In this document: one piece after another, positions 41,438 to 51,514 of the stretch
Numbering within the stretch: the first letter of the stretch is position 1
How the letters are laid out: the number at the start of each line of letters is the position of its first letter
From: Dyadobacter pollutisoli
GTDB taxonomy: Bacteria > Bacteroidota > Bacteroidia > Cytophagales > Spirosomataceae
NCBI RefSeq assembly: GCF_026625565.1
Contig: NZ_CP112998.1
Span: 560,501-624,500 of the forward strand
DNA: 64,000 nucleotides
Direction of reading: 5' to 3'
Notes under the pieces: model-generated
Seen by the model: the letters and a program-made list of their open reading frames with translations, nothing else
The model's database searches: none
Told to the model about the DNA's origin: nothing
Position numbers and translations under genes: made by a program

Positions 41438-42244
41438 TTACATCTGCGTTGCGAGCGTTTCCGCCAGTTGGGTGAGCGTTACAAACTCACTAACACTCAG
41501 CTGTTCTGCGCGCTTGGTGAGCAACGGATGGTCCGGAAATTCACCTACCGGTTTTAACGCATTTCTCAGGGTTTTTCTTCTTTGGTTAAATGCAGTTTTT
41601 ACTACCCTGAAAAACAGTTTCTCGTCACAGTCAAGCGCTGCAACTGCATTTCTTCGCAACCTGATCACACCCGACTGTACCTTCGGAGGAGGATCGAATG
41701 CACCAGGAGGCACCGAAACCAGGTAGTCAATGTCATAAAAAGCCTGCAACAACACGCTCAGTATGCCATAATCCTTGTTTCCCGGAGGTGATGCAATGCG
41801 CTGTGCAACTTCTTTTTGAAGCATGCAAACGATTTCGGGAATGCGGTCACGGATTTGCAATGCCCTGAAAAATATCTGTGATGAAATATTATAAGGGAAA
41901 TTGCCAATGATCGCAAATGGCTTCGGGAAGAATTCCTCCGGATTAAATTTCAGGAAATCTCCTTCAATGATCCTGGGTGAAAGTTCTTCGTAATGTTTTT
42001 GCAGGTAGGCAACCGATTCAGTGTCAATTTCGATGACATAAGTGCTGAATGTGGTTTTTTGAAGCAGAAACTGAGTGAGTACACCCATCCCCGGACCTAT
42101 TTCCAAAACCCGGTCATAATCGCCGTGCCCCGACAATCCGTCCACGATACGCTGAGCAATATTTAAGTCTTTCAGAAAGTGCTGGCCTAAATGTTTTTTA
42201 GCCCTGACCTTCGAATCATCCCGTTTTTTATAATTTATTTTCAC
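41438..42244 (-). CDS. rsmA: 16S rRNA dimethyladenosine methyltransferase
   Basis: The 268-residue enzyme dimethylates two adjacent adenines near the 3' end of 16S rRNA. The AdoMet fold is visible: KHLGQHFLKDLNIAQRIV, VLEIGPGMGVLT with the glycine-rich loop near residues 49-54, IEIDTESV, IIEGDFLKF and the catalytic IIGNFPYNI (115-118 NFPY). The C-terminal part has VPPGAFDPPPKVQSGVIRL and KTLRNALKP. The start is GTG at 42242-42244. It is transcribed leftward, divergent from the hybrid kinase 81 bp away. Confidence 0.96.
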   Translation of the reverse strand: MKINYKKRDDSKVRAKKHLGQHFLKDLNIAQRIVDGLSGHGDYDRVLEIGPGMGVLTQFLLQKTTFSTYVIEIDTESVAYLQKHYEELSPRIIEGDFLKFNPEEFFPKPFAIIGNFPYNISSQIFFRALQIRDRIPEIVCMLQKEVAQRIASPPGNKDYGILSVLLQAFYDIDYLVSVPPGAFDPPPKVQSGVIRLRRNAVAALDCDEKLFFRVVKTAFNQRRKTLRNALKPVGEFPDHPLLTKRAEQLSVSEFVTLTQLAETLATQM

Positions 42245-42325
42245 GAACCAAAATTACGGCTTAATTCGTAGATTTATCGAATAAAGAATTGTGAGGAACC
42301 TTAAAAGTGCGATTACCCTGAAACT

Positions 42326-45300
42326 ATGGAAATGATTTTGTCCCATACCGACTGGCAGACTATACACGCAACACTTCAGCATCTCAATCTGATCGGAATT
42401 ACATTTTCTCCGGATTTCATCATCAGGAATATCAGTGCGCATGCGCTCATGAAAACGGGTTGGCTGGAATCTGATCTGGTGGGCCAAAGCATATTCGATA
42501 AGCTCATTCCAAAAGAAGAGGAAGAGGAGGTGAGGCAGATGCTGGAAGAGGGGATTCAGGGAAAACGCAAGCTGGAACAAAGGGAAATTCCTTTTTTAGC
42601 CCAAAAAGGCACATTACGTACATTCTCGATCAACTCGGTACTGATGCATAGTGACCATGATGAAGTGGAATGCGTTACATTGGTCGGTGATGACATTACC
42701 CGCCGTCGACGGATGGAATCAGCCATTGCGAAGTCCAACTCACAATTGCAAGATCTGGTCGACAATACCAGTGACCTGATCCAGCTCGTAGCGATTGACG
42801 GAAAATTCATATTTGTTAATAAAGCATGGCGCGAAGTACTCGGCTATGGCCTGGACGAAATTGCGTCTATGCGTATGGAGGATATCCTGCATCCGCAGCA
42901 CAAAGAGCAGGCACTGGCGCAGCTGAAACTGATCGAGCAGGGAAATTCGAATCCAAATTTTGAAGCGGTATTCCTGAATAGGGAGGGGAAGAAGGTTTTT
43001 GTCGCGGGGAGCGTCAATTGCCGTTTTGAATACGGCAAACCGACTGCATTTCGTTGCATATTAAATGATTTTACCGAAAAAATAAGAGCTGAAAAAGCGC
43101 AGAACCTTTACTATAGCATTGCCAACTGGACTGTTAACACACAGAACCTCGATGATTTTTACCAGAGTATCCATGAGGAACTCGGAAAGATCATTGATGT
43201 GAAAAACTTCTTCATTGCGCTTTACGATCCCAGCAAAAGTTACATTTATTTCCCTTACTACGTCGATCAGTATTTTCAGGGCAATGTAAGGTTTACCAAA
43301 CGACGCCTTGGAAATGGGTTGACCGAATACGCGATTGCGTCCAACAAGCCCCTGTTTCTTTCGGGGACTGACATTGAACAGCTGGCCAAAACCAATAGTC
43401 TGTATCTTTATGGAGTGACGCCGAAATTACTGCTCTGTGTGCCGCTGCGGATCGGGGACAGGGTGACGGGTATCATTGGTGTGAAGTCTTATGACGATGC
43501 CAATATGTTTGATACCAGGGACCTGGAACTGCTGGAATTTATTTCCGGGCAAGTGGCGATGGCGATCGCCAGAAAGCAAAGCGAGGAGGAACTGAGCAAG
43601 TACCTGGCTCGTTTGAACGCCATTTTCGATAGCAGCTCCCATTTGATATGGTCTGTCAACAAATCGTTGCAACTTACCTCCTTCAACCGGAATTACGCTG
43701 ATTTGATCCAAAACCAGCTCGGGGTAAGGCCTTCGCTGCAATCGAGTGCTGAGAAATTCGGCTGGCGAATGGTGGGTAACAGTAACAGGCGTACCCTTGA
43801 GACCAAATACAGACAGGCGTTACGTGGCGAACCGCAATATTTTGAGTTCAAAATTGACCGGAAAGACCAGGGTGAAATGTGGCTGGAATTTTACCTGAAC
43901 CCCATTCATTATGCCGATGGTGTGATTGAGGAAGTGTCTGGTATTGCCCGCGACATTACCAGAAGAAAAGAGGCTGAACTATCATTACGGCATAGTGAGG
44001 AACTTTTTAGAGGGATATTTGAGAATCTTCAGGACATTTATTGTCGTATCAACAGGCTGGGAGCGATCACGATGATCAGTCAGTCGGTACTGAAACGGTT
44101 GGGTTACTTGCCGGGAGAAGTGATCGGTCATAAGGTCACCGAGTTCTTTTCGGATAAAAAGCGAATTCATTCAGCGCTGATCCGCCTTCGGAAGACGAAA
44201 AGCCTTCGGAACTTTGAAATTACATTAAACCGGAAAGATGGTACCGAACGTCAGTTTATGATCAACATGCTGATGTTTACCAATGATAAAGGTAAGCCGA
44301 CAGAAGTAGCGGTTCTGGCCAGGGACATTACCGAACTTAAACGGAATGAGCTGGAACTTCTGAAAGCGAAGGAGCATGCGGAGCGTTCTCTAAAAGTAAA
44401 AGAAGGCTTCCTGGCCAACATGAGCCATGAGATTCGGACGCCGATGAACGGGGTGATCGGAATGATAGACCTGCTCGGCGAAACGCCTCTGAATGTCGAG
44501 CAAAAGGATTACGTACTGACCATCAAACGTTCATCGGAGACGCTGCTGAACATCCTGAACGACATTCTGGACCTTTCCAAGATCGAGGCCGGGAAAATGG
44601 AGCTGCATGAGGCGCCGATTGCGACGGAGGAATTATTGCTGAAACTGGTCTCACTGTTTGGACAAACAGCCAAAAGCAAAGGAAATACACTTACCTACCA
44701 CATTGCGCCGGACATTCCGAAGTTCATTATTGCGGATCAGACCAGGCTGCTGCAAATTTTGTCCAACCTGACTTCCAATGCCTTGAAGTTCACCGAAAAC
44801 GGATCGGTGAAAGTGCTGCTTAGCTTGATCAAAAAGGATGGTTTGTTCCATAAAATTAAGGTGGACGTGCAGGATTCGGGGATCGGGATCAGTGCGATGG
44901 ACAAGCAAATATTGTTTACATCATTCACCCAGTTGGACAATTCCTCCCGCAAATCTTTCGGAGGAACCGGCTTGGGACTTGCGATTTCAAAACAGTTGTG
45001 TGCCCTGATGAATGGGGAAATTGGTGTGGAATCCACTGTGGGAGAGGGTAGTACGTTCTGGTTTACGTTTGAAACCAAAGAGACTTCCATCGCGCAGGTG
45101 AGCACCATTACATTGATAGAGGAAACGCCGATAGAGAATGTGTTTGCCACTTACCATCCGGTGATATTGCTGGTGGATGATAACGCGGTGAACAGGAAGG
45201 TCGCGAATGAGATTTTGAAAAAATCAGGCTGCTATGTCGATCTGGCGGAAAGTGGTTTCAAAGCAATTGAAATGGTAGAGGCAAGGGAAGCTTCGGCTGA

Positions 45301-45940
45301 CAAGGGTTATGATATCATTTTTATGGATATTCAAATGCCTGATATGGACGGTGTGGAGACTTCACAGGAACTAAAAAAGCGTTTCCCGGGGGCGTTGGGG
45401 CCGATCGTCGCAATGACAGCCTATTCCATGAAAGAAGATCGTGACCGCTTCATGAGCCAGGGAATGGATGATTACATTGCCAAACCTATCCGCGCGCAGA
45501 CCCTGGTGTCGAAAGTGAAGGACCTGATGAGCAATGTAGAAGGCCGGAAGCTGGAAACAAAGCAAAAGGAAATTGCCCAGGAAACAATTCTTCCTATTTT
45601 GGATCGTGAAATCATTGATCAGCTCAATGGTATTGGCGGTGCTGACCTGGTGTGGTCTGTTTTTGAAGATTTTGTAACTGAATCCAACGAGCTCGTCGAG
45701 GGCGCAATTACTGCTTTTGCCAATGGGGATATCAAGACGGTCAAAAGCAATTTGCATACATTAAAAGGAAGCGGCGGAACCGTAGGGGTATCCCAGGTGG
45801 CTGAAATCGCCCGGGATGCTGAATGGCGTTTAAAATCCGACGATACCAGCACACTTGCCGAGGCGCTTCCCCAACTGGAAAAAGCTTATGCCAAATTTTT
45901 GGCTAACTATGAAGGCCTGCTGAAAGAATGGCTGAAATAA
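42326..45940 (+). CDS. Hybrid sensor histidine kinase with PAS, GAF, receiver and Hpt domains
   Basis: This 1204-residue cytoplasmic signalling protein has no membrane segment. The order is PAS (about 15-130), PAS/PAC (130-250), GAF (about 255-420), PAS (425-555), PAS (558-685), HisKA with phospho-His701 in NMSHEIRTPM, HATPase_c (about 800-920), a receiver with phospho-Asp1001 in FMDIQMPD, and a C-terminal Hpt with phospho-His1144 in LHTLKGSGG. It is a complete His-Asp-His relay, so a separate response regulator must receive the signal. No such gene is next to it. It is monocistronic. Confidence 0.93.
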   Translation: MEMILSHTDWQTIHATLQHLNLIGITFSPDFIIRNISAHALMKTGWLESDLVGQSIFDKLIPKEEEEEVRQMLEEGIQGKRKLEQREIPFLAQKGTLRTFSINSVLMHSDHDEVECVTLVGDDITRRRRMESAIAKSNSQLQDLVDNTSDLIQLVAIDGKFIFVNKAWREVLGYGLDEIASMRMEDILHPQHKEQALAQLKLIEQGNSNPNFEAVFLNREGKKVFVAGSVNCRFEYGKPTAFRCILNDFTEKIRAEKAQNLYYSIANWTVNTQNLDDFYQSIHEELGKIIDVKNFFIALYDPSKSYIYFPYYVDQYFQGNVRFTKRRLGNGLTEYAIASNKPLFLSGTDIEQLAKTNSLYLYGVTPKLLLCVPLRIGDRVTGIIGVKSYDDANMFDTRDLELLEFISGQVAMAIARKQSEEELSKYLARLNAIFDSSSHLIWSVNKSLQLTSFNRNYADLIQNQLGVRPSLQSSAEKFGWRMVGNSNRRTLETKYRQALRGEPQYFEFKIDRKDQGEMWLEFYLNPIHYADGVIEEVSGIARDITRRKEAELSLRHSEELFRGIFENLQDIYCRINRLGAITMISQSVLKRLGYLPGEVIGHKVTEFFSDKKRIHSALIRLRKTKSLRNFEITLNRKDGTERQFMINMLMFTNDKGKPTEVAVLARDITELKRNELELLKAKEHAERSLKVKEGFLANMSHEIRTPMNGVIGMIDLLGETPLNVEQKDYVLTIKRSSETLLNILNDILDLSKIEAGKMELHEAPIATEELLLKLVSLFGQTAKSKGNTLTYHIAPDIPKFIIADQTRLLQILSNLTSNALKFTENGSVKVLLSLIKKDGLFHKIKVDVQDSGIGISAMDKQILFTSFTQLDNSSRKSFGGTGLGLAISKQLCALMNGEIGVESTVGEGSTFWFTFETKETSIAQVSTITLIEETPIENVFATYHPVILLVDDNAVNRKVANEILKKSGCYVDLAESGFKAIEMVEAREASADKGYDIIFMDIQMPDMDGVETSQELKKRFPGALGPIVAMTAYSMKEDRDRFMSQGMDDYIAKPIRAQTLVSKVKDLMSNVEGRKLETKQKEIAQETILPILDREIIDQLNGIGGADLVWSVFEDFVTESNELVEGAITAFANGDIKTVKSNLHTLKGSGGTVGVSQVAEIARDAEWRLKSDDTSTLAEALPQLEKAYAKFLANYEGLLKEWLK

Positions 45941-46101
45941 TGGAAAAGCGCATTGATTAGCGTACATTTTTTCGTCGGCTGGAAGCGGGACTTGATCTAT
46001 GAAAGCATAGGTTTCTGTCGATTGTAAGGGTTAATTGTTTAGAGTGATTAAACTTTTGAAGGAAAGGTTGCTCTAAACTGCAATAAACCTTTACAGAGAT
46101 C

Positions 46102-48993
46102 ATGAACAGAATTACTTCCATCGTCCTCTTGCTTGCCACTCTGGCGTTTCCGGCTTTGGCACAAGCACAAAATGCGCAGATTACCGGAACTGTCCTCGAC
46201 AGCGTAAACCGCGCCCCCGTCGTGGGAGCATATGTAGCGGTGAGCCGCAATACGCCCGAGGCCAAGCCTGAATATGTAACGACAGATGTAAACGGTAAAT
46301 TCTCGTTTACAGGGCTAACCAAGCAAGTGACTTATCTGGTAAAGGTTTCATACCTGAGCTACAAAGATGCTACCCAGGTGGTAACGCTTCATAATGATTC
46401 AGAGGATTTGGGCAGTATTACGCTGACCGAGGCTGTCGCCAATTTGAAGGAAGTAAAAGTAGTAGGCCAGATTACTGCCATGGAACAAAAAGGGGATACA
46501 ACCCAGTTCAATGCAGCCGCATTCAAAACCAATCCTGACGCTACAACGGAAGATCTCATCCAGAAAATGCCTGGCATAACCGTTACGAATGGTACTGTTA
46601 CGGCGCATGGCGAAACGGTAAACCGTGTACTGGTTGACGGTAAGCCCTTTTTCGGAGACGATGCGGCGCTTACATTGAAGTCACTACCAGCAGAAATCGT
46701 CGATAAGATCGAAGTTTTTGACAAGCTCAGCGACCAGGCCCAGTTTACTGGTTTTGATGATGGGAACGGGCAAAAAACGATCAATATCGTAACCAAGGCT
46801 GACCGCAAAATGGGGCAGTTTGGCAAGGTTTTCGCAGGCTACGGCCTTGATAACCGCTACCAGGCAGGGGGTAATATCAGTTTCTTCAAAGGCAATCAAC
46901 GGATTTCGGTCATTGGGCTGAGCAATAATATCAATGTGCAGAATTTTTCCAGCCAGGACTTGCTCGGTGTGACCGGTAGCGGCGGCGGTGGCGGAAGAGG
47001 CGGTGCCGGTGGTGGCGGAGGTGCATCCAATAATTTTCTGGTAGGCAACCAAAGCGGGATTACGGGTACCAACTCATTTGGTCTGAATTACGCCAACAAA
47101 TTTGGCAAGAAAGTGGATGTTTCCGGAAGCTATTTTTATAACCGCACCGGCAATACCAATGCTCAAACCACAGAAAAGGAATACTTTCTCTCGGGTGGTA
47201 CCGGAAACCAGTTTTACAATGAAAACAGCCGTACGTCGAGCACAAACTCCAATCACCGGCTCAATTTCCGGGTAGAATACAACATTAATGCCAATAACTC
47301 GCTGATCGTTACGCCGCGGTTGAGCTTTCAGGACAACCATTCGAGCAGTGTAAAAGCAGGGCTTACCACGCTGGCAAATGGCAGCAATGTCAACAGCTCG
47401 GATAATACCCAGGGAAGCCAGAATAAGGGTTACAACTTTTCCAATGACCTGCTGTTTCGTCACAGTTTTGCCAAAAAAGGGCGCACATTGTCTTTGAATG
47501 TCAACACGCAGCTGAATGACCGCGATGGTATTCGTGATCTGTATTCCAAAAACATGTTTTACGGAATCACACTTCCGGACACGGCGATGCGCGGCGACAC
47601 CATTGACCAGCGCAGCTTTACCAAATCCGACGGGATCACTTTGGGCGGTAACCTGATCTATACCGAGCCGATCAGTACAACAGGCCAGTTGCTGTTCAAT
47701 TATGGTTTGACAGTCAGTAACAGCAATTCGAGCAGAGAAACTTACAATATGAGCTTTGACGCAAACACTTATTCAGATCTGGACACGTTGCTTTCCAACA
47801 ATTTCGATAACCGCTACATTACCAACCGTGCGGGAATAGGGTACCGCTACCGTAAAAACAGCTGGTCTGCCAACCTGGGTCTGGATTTTCAGAACACGGG
47901 TCTCTACAGTCAGCAGCTTGCGCCTAACAACGCCAAGGTTGATCAGTCTTTTACCAATGTGCTGCCTAACTTTATGTTGAGTTACAGATCGAAATCAGGT
48001 ACGCAGTTCCGGACGTTTTTCCGTAGCTCAACGAATCAGCCATCGATTTCGCAGCTGCAAAACGTGATTGACAACAGTGATCCTTTATCGCTGACTGCGG
48101 GTAATCCGGATTTGAAACAGGAGTATCGCAATATGTTCAATGTACGCTACGCGCTGGCCGGTGCCAACAGACCATATAGTTTCAATGCAATGGTGTTTGT
48201 AACCCAGACCAACAATGCGATCGTTAACTCGACATTCATTGCCCAGGAGCCGACTACTTTGCCCAATGGCGTTGTCATGGAACGTGGTTCGAAGCTTACC
48301 ACACCTATCAATGTGGACGGCAGCTGGAATGCCAGAACGTTTTTGGCCTACGGAAAACCGGTAGCGCCATTGAAATTGAACGTTAACCTGACGACTGGTT
48401 TCAATTATGTGAGATCGCCGGGGATGATCAATGATATTTCAAATTATTCCAATACGTACGCCGTTTCGCAGGGGCTGGTGATCAGCAGTAACATTAGCGA
48501 GAAACTGGACTTTACGGTTTCCTACTCAGGTAATTACAATGTGGTGCGGAACACGATACAGCCTAAGCTGAACAATAACTACTATACTCAGGGTATTACC
48601 GGCCGGGTGAACTGGATTTTTGGAAAAGGATTTGTGGTGCAAAGCGATATCAACAATCAGTCTTATCGTGGTTTGGGTCAGGGATATAACCAAAACTTCA
48701 CCCTCTGGAATGCGAGCATTGGCAAGAAATTTCTCAAAAACAATGCAGGTGAACTGAAACTGACGGTGTTCGATATATTGAAACAAAACAACAGTATCAG
48801 CCGGAATGTGACTGAAACCTATGTGCAGGATGTTACCAGCCGTGTTTTGACACAATATGCAATGCTGACATTCACTTATACCCTTAAAAACTTCGGCAAG
48901 ATGCCGGTCAATGACAACAACCGGAGACGTGAATTCGAGGGCGGAGGATTCCCTCGCGGGGGCGGCGACCGCGGCGGCAGAGGCTTTAATTAA
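46102..48993 (+). CDS. Carboxypeptidase-regulatory-like outer-membrane beta-barrel protein (TonB-receptor-like)
   Basis: The 963-residue protein has a signal peptide (residues 1-25, SIVLLLATLAFPALAQA), then a carboxypeptidase D regulatory-like domain (about 28-115). A plug-like part follows, with TEDLIQKMPGITVTNGTVTAHGE and VNRVLVDGKPFFGDD, and then a long beta-barrel. It lacks a clear TonB box, so transport by TonB is not shown. Two unusual segments stand out: a polyglycine stretch near residues 292-310 and an RGG-type C-terminal tail after residue 940. Function is probably nutrient uptake or surface binding. Transcribed alone, with a terminator after it. Confidence 0.82.
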   Translation: MNRITSIVLLLATLAFPALAQAQNAQITGTVLDSVNRAPVVGAYVAVSRNTPEAKPEYVTTDVNGKFSFTGLTKQVTYLVKVSYLSYKDATQVVTLHNDSEDLGSITLTEAVANLKEVKVVGQITAMEQKGDTTQFNAAAFKTNPDATTEDLIQKMPGITVTNGTVTAHGETVNRVLVDGKPFFGDDAALTLKSLPAEIVDKIEVFDKLSDQAQFTGFDDGNGQKTINIVTKADRKMGQFGKVFAGYGLDNRYQAGGNISFFKGNQRISVIGLSNNINVQNFSSQDLLGVTGSGGGGGRGGAGGGGGASNNFLVGNQSGITGTNSFGLNYANKFGKKVDVSGSYFYNRTGNTNAQTTEKEYFLSGGTGNQFYNENSRTSSTNSNHRLNFRVEYNINANNSLIVTPRLSFQDNHSSSVKAGLTTLANGSNVNSSDNTQGSQNKGYNFSNDLLFRHSFAKKGRTLSLNVNTQLNDRDGIRDLYSKNMFYGITLPDTAMRGDTIDQRSFTKSDGITLGGNLIYTEPISTTGQLLFNYGLTVSNSNSSRETYNMSFDANTYSDLDTLLSNNFDNRYITNRAGIGYRYRKNSWSANLGLDFQNTGLYSQQLAPNNAKVDQSFTNVLPNFMLSYRSKSGTQFRTFFRSSTNQPSISQLQNVIDNSDPLSLTAGNPDLKQEYRNMFNVRYALAGANRPYSFNAMVFVTQTNNAIVNSTFIAQEPTTLPNGVVMERGSKLTTPINVDGSWNARTFLAYGKPVAPLKLNVNLTTGFNYVRSPGMINDISNYSNTYAVSQGLVISSNISEKLDFTVSYSGNYNVVRNTIQPKLNNNYYTQGITGRVNWIFGKGFVVQSDINNQSYRGLGQGYNQNFTLWNASIGKKFLKNNAGELKLTVFDILKQNNSISRNVTETYVQDVTSRVLTQYAMLTFTYTLKNFGKMPVNDNNRRREFEGGGFPRGGGDRGGRGFN

Positions 48994-49030
48994 GAACTTA
49001 CGATATTAAATCCTTCGAATCAGTGCAAAG

Positions 49031-49065
49031 AAAAACCCGGAATGAGTGATCAGACCGGGTTTTTT
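49031..49065. terminator. Bidirectional terminator between the OM protein and LysM genes
   Basis: AAAAACCCGG at 49031-49040 pairs exactly with 49055-49064 over a 14-base loop, with T at 49060-49065 on the plus strand and A at 49030-49035 giving T on the minus strand. Both convergent genes end within 40 bp. Confidence 0.8.
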
Positions 49066-49085
49066 ATGTTAATGCGTTCAGTGTC

Positions 49086-49706
49086 TTATCTTCTGTTGGA
49101 AAAAGGAATGATCAGTTTTTCACCTCTTTCGGAGAAATCCCTGGTCTTTGCATTCGCTTTCATGATCGCTTCTTTGCTGACGTTGTATTTACTTGCCACA
49201 ACGCGGAGCACGTCACCAGGGCCCACCGTATGAACTGCTTGAACCTGTATTTTTAGTTTAGTAATACCGGATTTGATATCAGAAACCGAAGGGTTTAGTC
49301 CTTGTAATGTTTCCGTTTGCAGATTGTAACGAGATGCGATGCTGGAAAGCGTTTCGCCACTTTGAACGGTGTGGGTAATTTGTTCTCCTCCCAGGGAGGA
49401 TGCAGATATGGCTGGTTTCTTCTCTTTTTCAGGTTTTTTTTCTGGCTCCGCTTTTTTCTTTTCCGGCTCATCTTCGGCTGCTTCAGGCTCATCGGAAATC
49501 GTTTCGCTCACCGCGGATTCTTCCAATGTCGAATCTACGACCACAGAAGTCAGCTCTCCCGAATTGGACGAACTGTCAGAAATATATTCGTATCCGACGT
49601 ATAGCATTGCCAATACCAAAAGTACTAGTACCAGGAGCGTTACAATCGGTAAATTCGACTTTTCAGTAGGACGGATGTTTCTTTTTTTAGGGAATTCGTC
49701 TTCCAT
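49086..49706 (-). CDS. Membrane-anchored protein with two LysM domains
   Basis: The ATG at 49704-49706 gives 206 residues (an in-frame start six codons upstream is less likely). A basic N-terminal stretch leads to one hydrophobic helix (IVTLLVLVLLVLAMLYVGYEY). A low-complexity Glu/Lys-rich linker (about 60-105) follows, and then two LysM domains: THTVQSGETLSSIASRYNL and VHTVGPGDVLRVVASKYNV. LysM domains bind peptidoglycan N-acetylglucosamine, so the protein sits in the periplasm tethered to the inner membrane. Its enzyme partner is not encoded next to it. Confidence 0.87.
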   Translation of the reverse strand: MEDEFPKKRNIRPTEKSNLPIVTLLVLVLLVLAMLYVGYEYISDSSSNSGELTSVVVDSTLEESAVSETISDEPEAAEDEPEKKKAEPEKKPEKEKKPAISASSLGGEQITHTVQSGETLSSIASRYNLQTETLQGLNPSVSDIKSGITKLKIQVQAVHTVGPGDVLRVVASKYNVSKEAIMKANAKTRDFSERGEKLIIPFSNRR

Positions 49707-49767
49707 AGCGTGGCAGGGATTCAATTTTTTAGTGGAGTTAATTTTACACGAAAATAATAAAGAGCGT

Positions 49768-50259
49768 CTACTTTACAAGTTGATTTCTCAATTCCTCATT
49801 CATCGCCGCGACTTTGTCTTTCAAGCTTTCTTTAAATGCATCAAGGCGTTTTCCTGTCTCCGGATCGCTCGCTCCAATGATCTGAGCGGCCAAAATTCCA
49901 GCATTCCTTGCACCGTCCAGCGCTACCGTCGCTACCGGCACGCCCGAAGGCATTTGCAGGATAGAAAGTACTGAGTCCCAGCCATCAATGGAATTGCTCG
50001 ACAGTACCGGCACACCAATAACGGGAAGGGAGGTTAGCGAAGCTACCATACCTGGCAAGTGCGCCGCGCCGCCCGCGCCTGCAATAATTACCTGCAAGCC
50101 GCGGCTTCTGGCCGAGGATGCGTATTCCAGCATACGCTCGGGAGTACGGTGCGCAGACACGATCTCCATCTCAAACGCAATACCTAGCTCTGAAAGTGCA
50201 TCCGCTGCCTGCTGCATTACCTTTCTGTCCGAAAGGCTTCCCATGATAATTCCTACCAT
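49768..50259 (-). CDS. purE: 5-(carboxyamino)imidazole ribonucleotide mutase
   Basis: The 163-residue protein converts N5-CAIR to CAIR in purine synthesis. The class I PurE motifs are complete: VGIIMGSLSDRKVM at the start, EMEIVSAHRTPERM in the middle, GLQVIIAGAGGAAHLPGM, then VIGVPVLSSNSIDGWDSVLSILQMPSGVPVATVALDGARNAGILAAQI. It lies 4 bp after purK and is translated from its own start in the same operon. Confidence 0.97.
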   Translation of the reverse strand: MVGIIMGSLSDRKVMQQAADALSELGIAFEMEIVSAHRTPERMLEYASSARSRGLQVIIAGAGGAAHLPGMVASLTSLPVIGVPVLSSNSIDGWDSVLSILQMPSGVPVATVALDGARNAGILAAQIIGASDPETGKRLDAFKESLKDKVAAMNEELRNQLVK

Positions 50260-50263
50260 TATA

Positions 50264-51406
50264 TTATTGCTTAATCTCTTTACTGATTACTCTGATATTT
50301 TTTTTAACAAACTCAACCTTTTCTTTTAAAGCGTCAATACCTGCATCCATAATGGTGATATGCCCCATTTTTCTGAATGGCTTGGTGATGGCCTTCCAAT
50401 ATAGGAAAGGAAAAACCTCGTCGGTCGCCAAAAGCGTCTCCATACCTTCATATACGGCAGGACCTTCATATCCGGCCTCTCCCAATAAATTAACCATCGC
50501 CGACGGCCCGTATGCCAATGTGCTACCCAGTGGGAGGTTTAGGATCGCGCGCCAGTGCTGTTCATATTGTGAGGTGGCATTAGCCCTGATCGTGTGGTGT
50601 CCGCTATTATGTGGTCTTGGAGCCACTTCATTAATCAGTATCTTGCCCTCTGCTGTCAGGAAAAGTTCCACGGCCAGCAGACCGACAATACCAAAAGCTT
50701 CGGCTGTATTTTTGGCAATTTCCTGCGCTTTGCGTTCAATGTCTTCATTGATTTCAGCAGGTGCAAAAAGATACTCGACCAGATTGAGCTCCGGGTGAAA
50801 AACCATTTCAACAGTCGGGAATGTGGTGATTTGACCGCTGGCATTTCTTGCTACTATTACCGCCAGTTCCTTGTCGAAGGATACTGCTTCTTCCAGTAAT
50901 CCTGGCTGGTCAAATGCCTTGTCGAGATCGGCTTCACTGGCCAGGCGCTGAACGCCGCGGCCATCGTAACCATCTTTGCCAAGCTTATGGAATGCCGGTA
51001 AAAACGAAGTATGTTGGGCAACATCTTCCTGGTTGTCCGTCAATATAAAATCTGCGGTAGGAAGATTATGGTCGCGATAAAACTGTTTCTGAACGCGTTT
51101 GTCTTGAATCAGACGGATCACAGAAGGCTGCGGATAAACCCGTTTTCCTTCTTTTTCGAGCGCTTCGAGCGCTTCCACATTTACTTTTTCTATTTCAATG
51201 GTAATGACATCGAGTGTTTTACCAAATTCGTAAACTGTATCGTAATCCTGTAATGAACCCTGAGTGAAATGGGGGGCAATATTTCTGCACGGTGCGTCGG
51301 CATCGGGGTCCAGAACGTGAATGTCAAGGTTCCAGTCCACGGCAGCTTGCAAAAGCATCAAGCCAAGCTGGCCGCCGCCAAGAATACCTATTCGGGATGA
51401 AAGCAT
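50264..51406 (-). CDS. purK: 5-(carboxyamino)imidazole ribonucleotide synthase
   Basis: This 380-residue ATP-grasp enzyme makes N5-CAIR from AIR, bicarbonate and ATP. It starts with the NAD-like RIGILGGGQLGLMLLQAA, then ITIEIEKVNVEALEALE, RLIQDKRVQKQFY, KLGKDGYDGRGVQRL in the ATP-grasp loop, VSFDKELAVIVARN and the C-terminal INEVAPRPHNSGHHTIRANATSQYEQH. It is first in the purK-purE operon, the reverse of the usual Escherichia coli order. A 108-bp gap separates it from the BatA-domain gene upstream. Confidence 0.97.
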   Translation of the reverse strand: MLSSRIGILGGGQLGLMLLQAAVDWNLDIHVLDPDADAPCRNIAPHFTQGSLQDYDTVYEFGKTLDVITIEIEKVNVEALEALEKEGKRVYPQPSVIRLIQDKRVQKQFYRDHNLPTADFILTDNQEDVAQHTSFLPAFHKLGKDGYDGRGVQRLASEADLDKAFDQPGLLEEAVSFDKELAVIVARNASGQITTFPTVEMVFHPELNLVEYLFAPAEINEDIERKAQEIAKNTAEAFGIVGLLAVELFLTAEGKILINEVAPRPHNSGHHTIRANATSQYEQHWRAILNLPLGSTLAYGPSAMVNLLGEAGYEGPAVYEGMETLLATDEVFPFLYWKAITKPFRKMGHITIMDAGIDALKEKVEFVKKNIRVISKEIKQ

Positions 51407-51514
51407 TTATTAAAGAGAATGTATGATGCAAAATTGGTGTAAAAACCGCTAACATAAAACCCCATTAAAATCTTTCGACAAAATTTGTTCCGAAATCGCG
51501 ACAGGCTTGATCAC

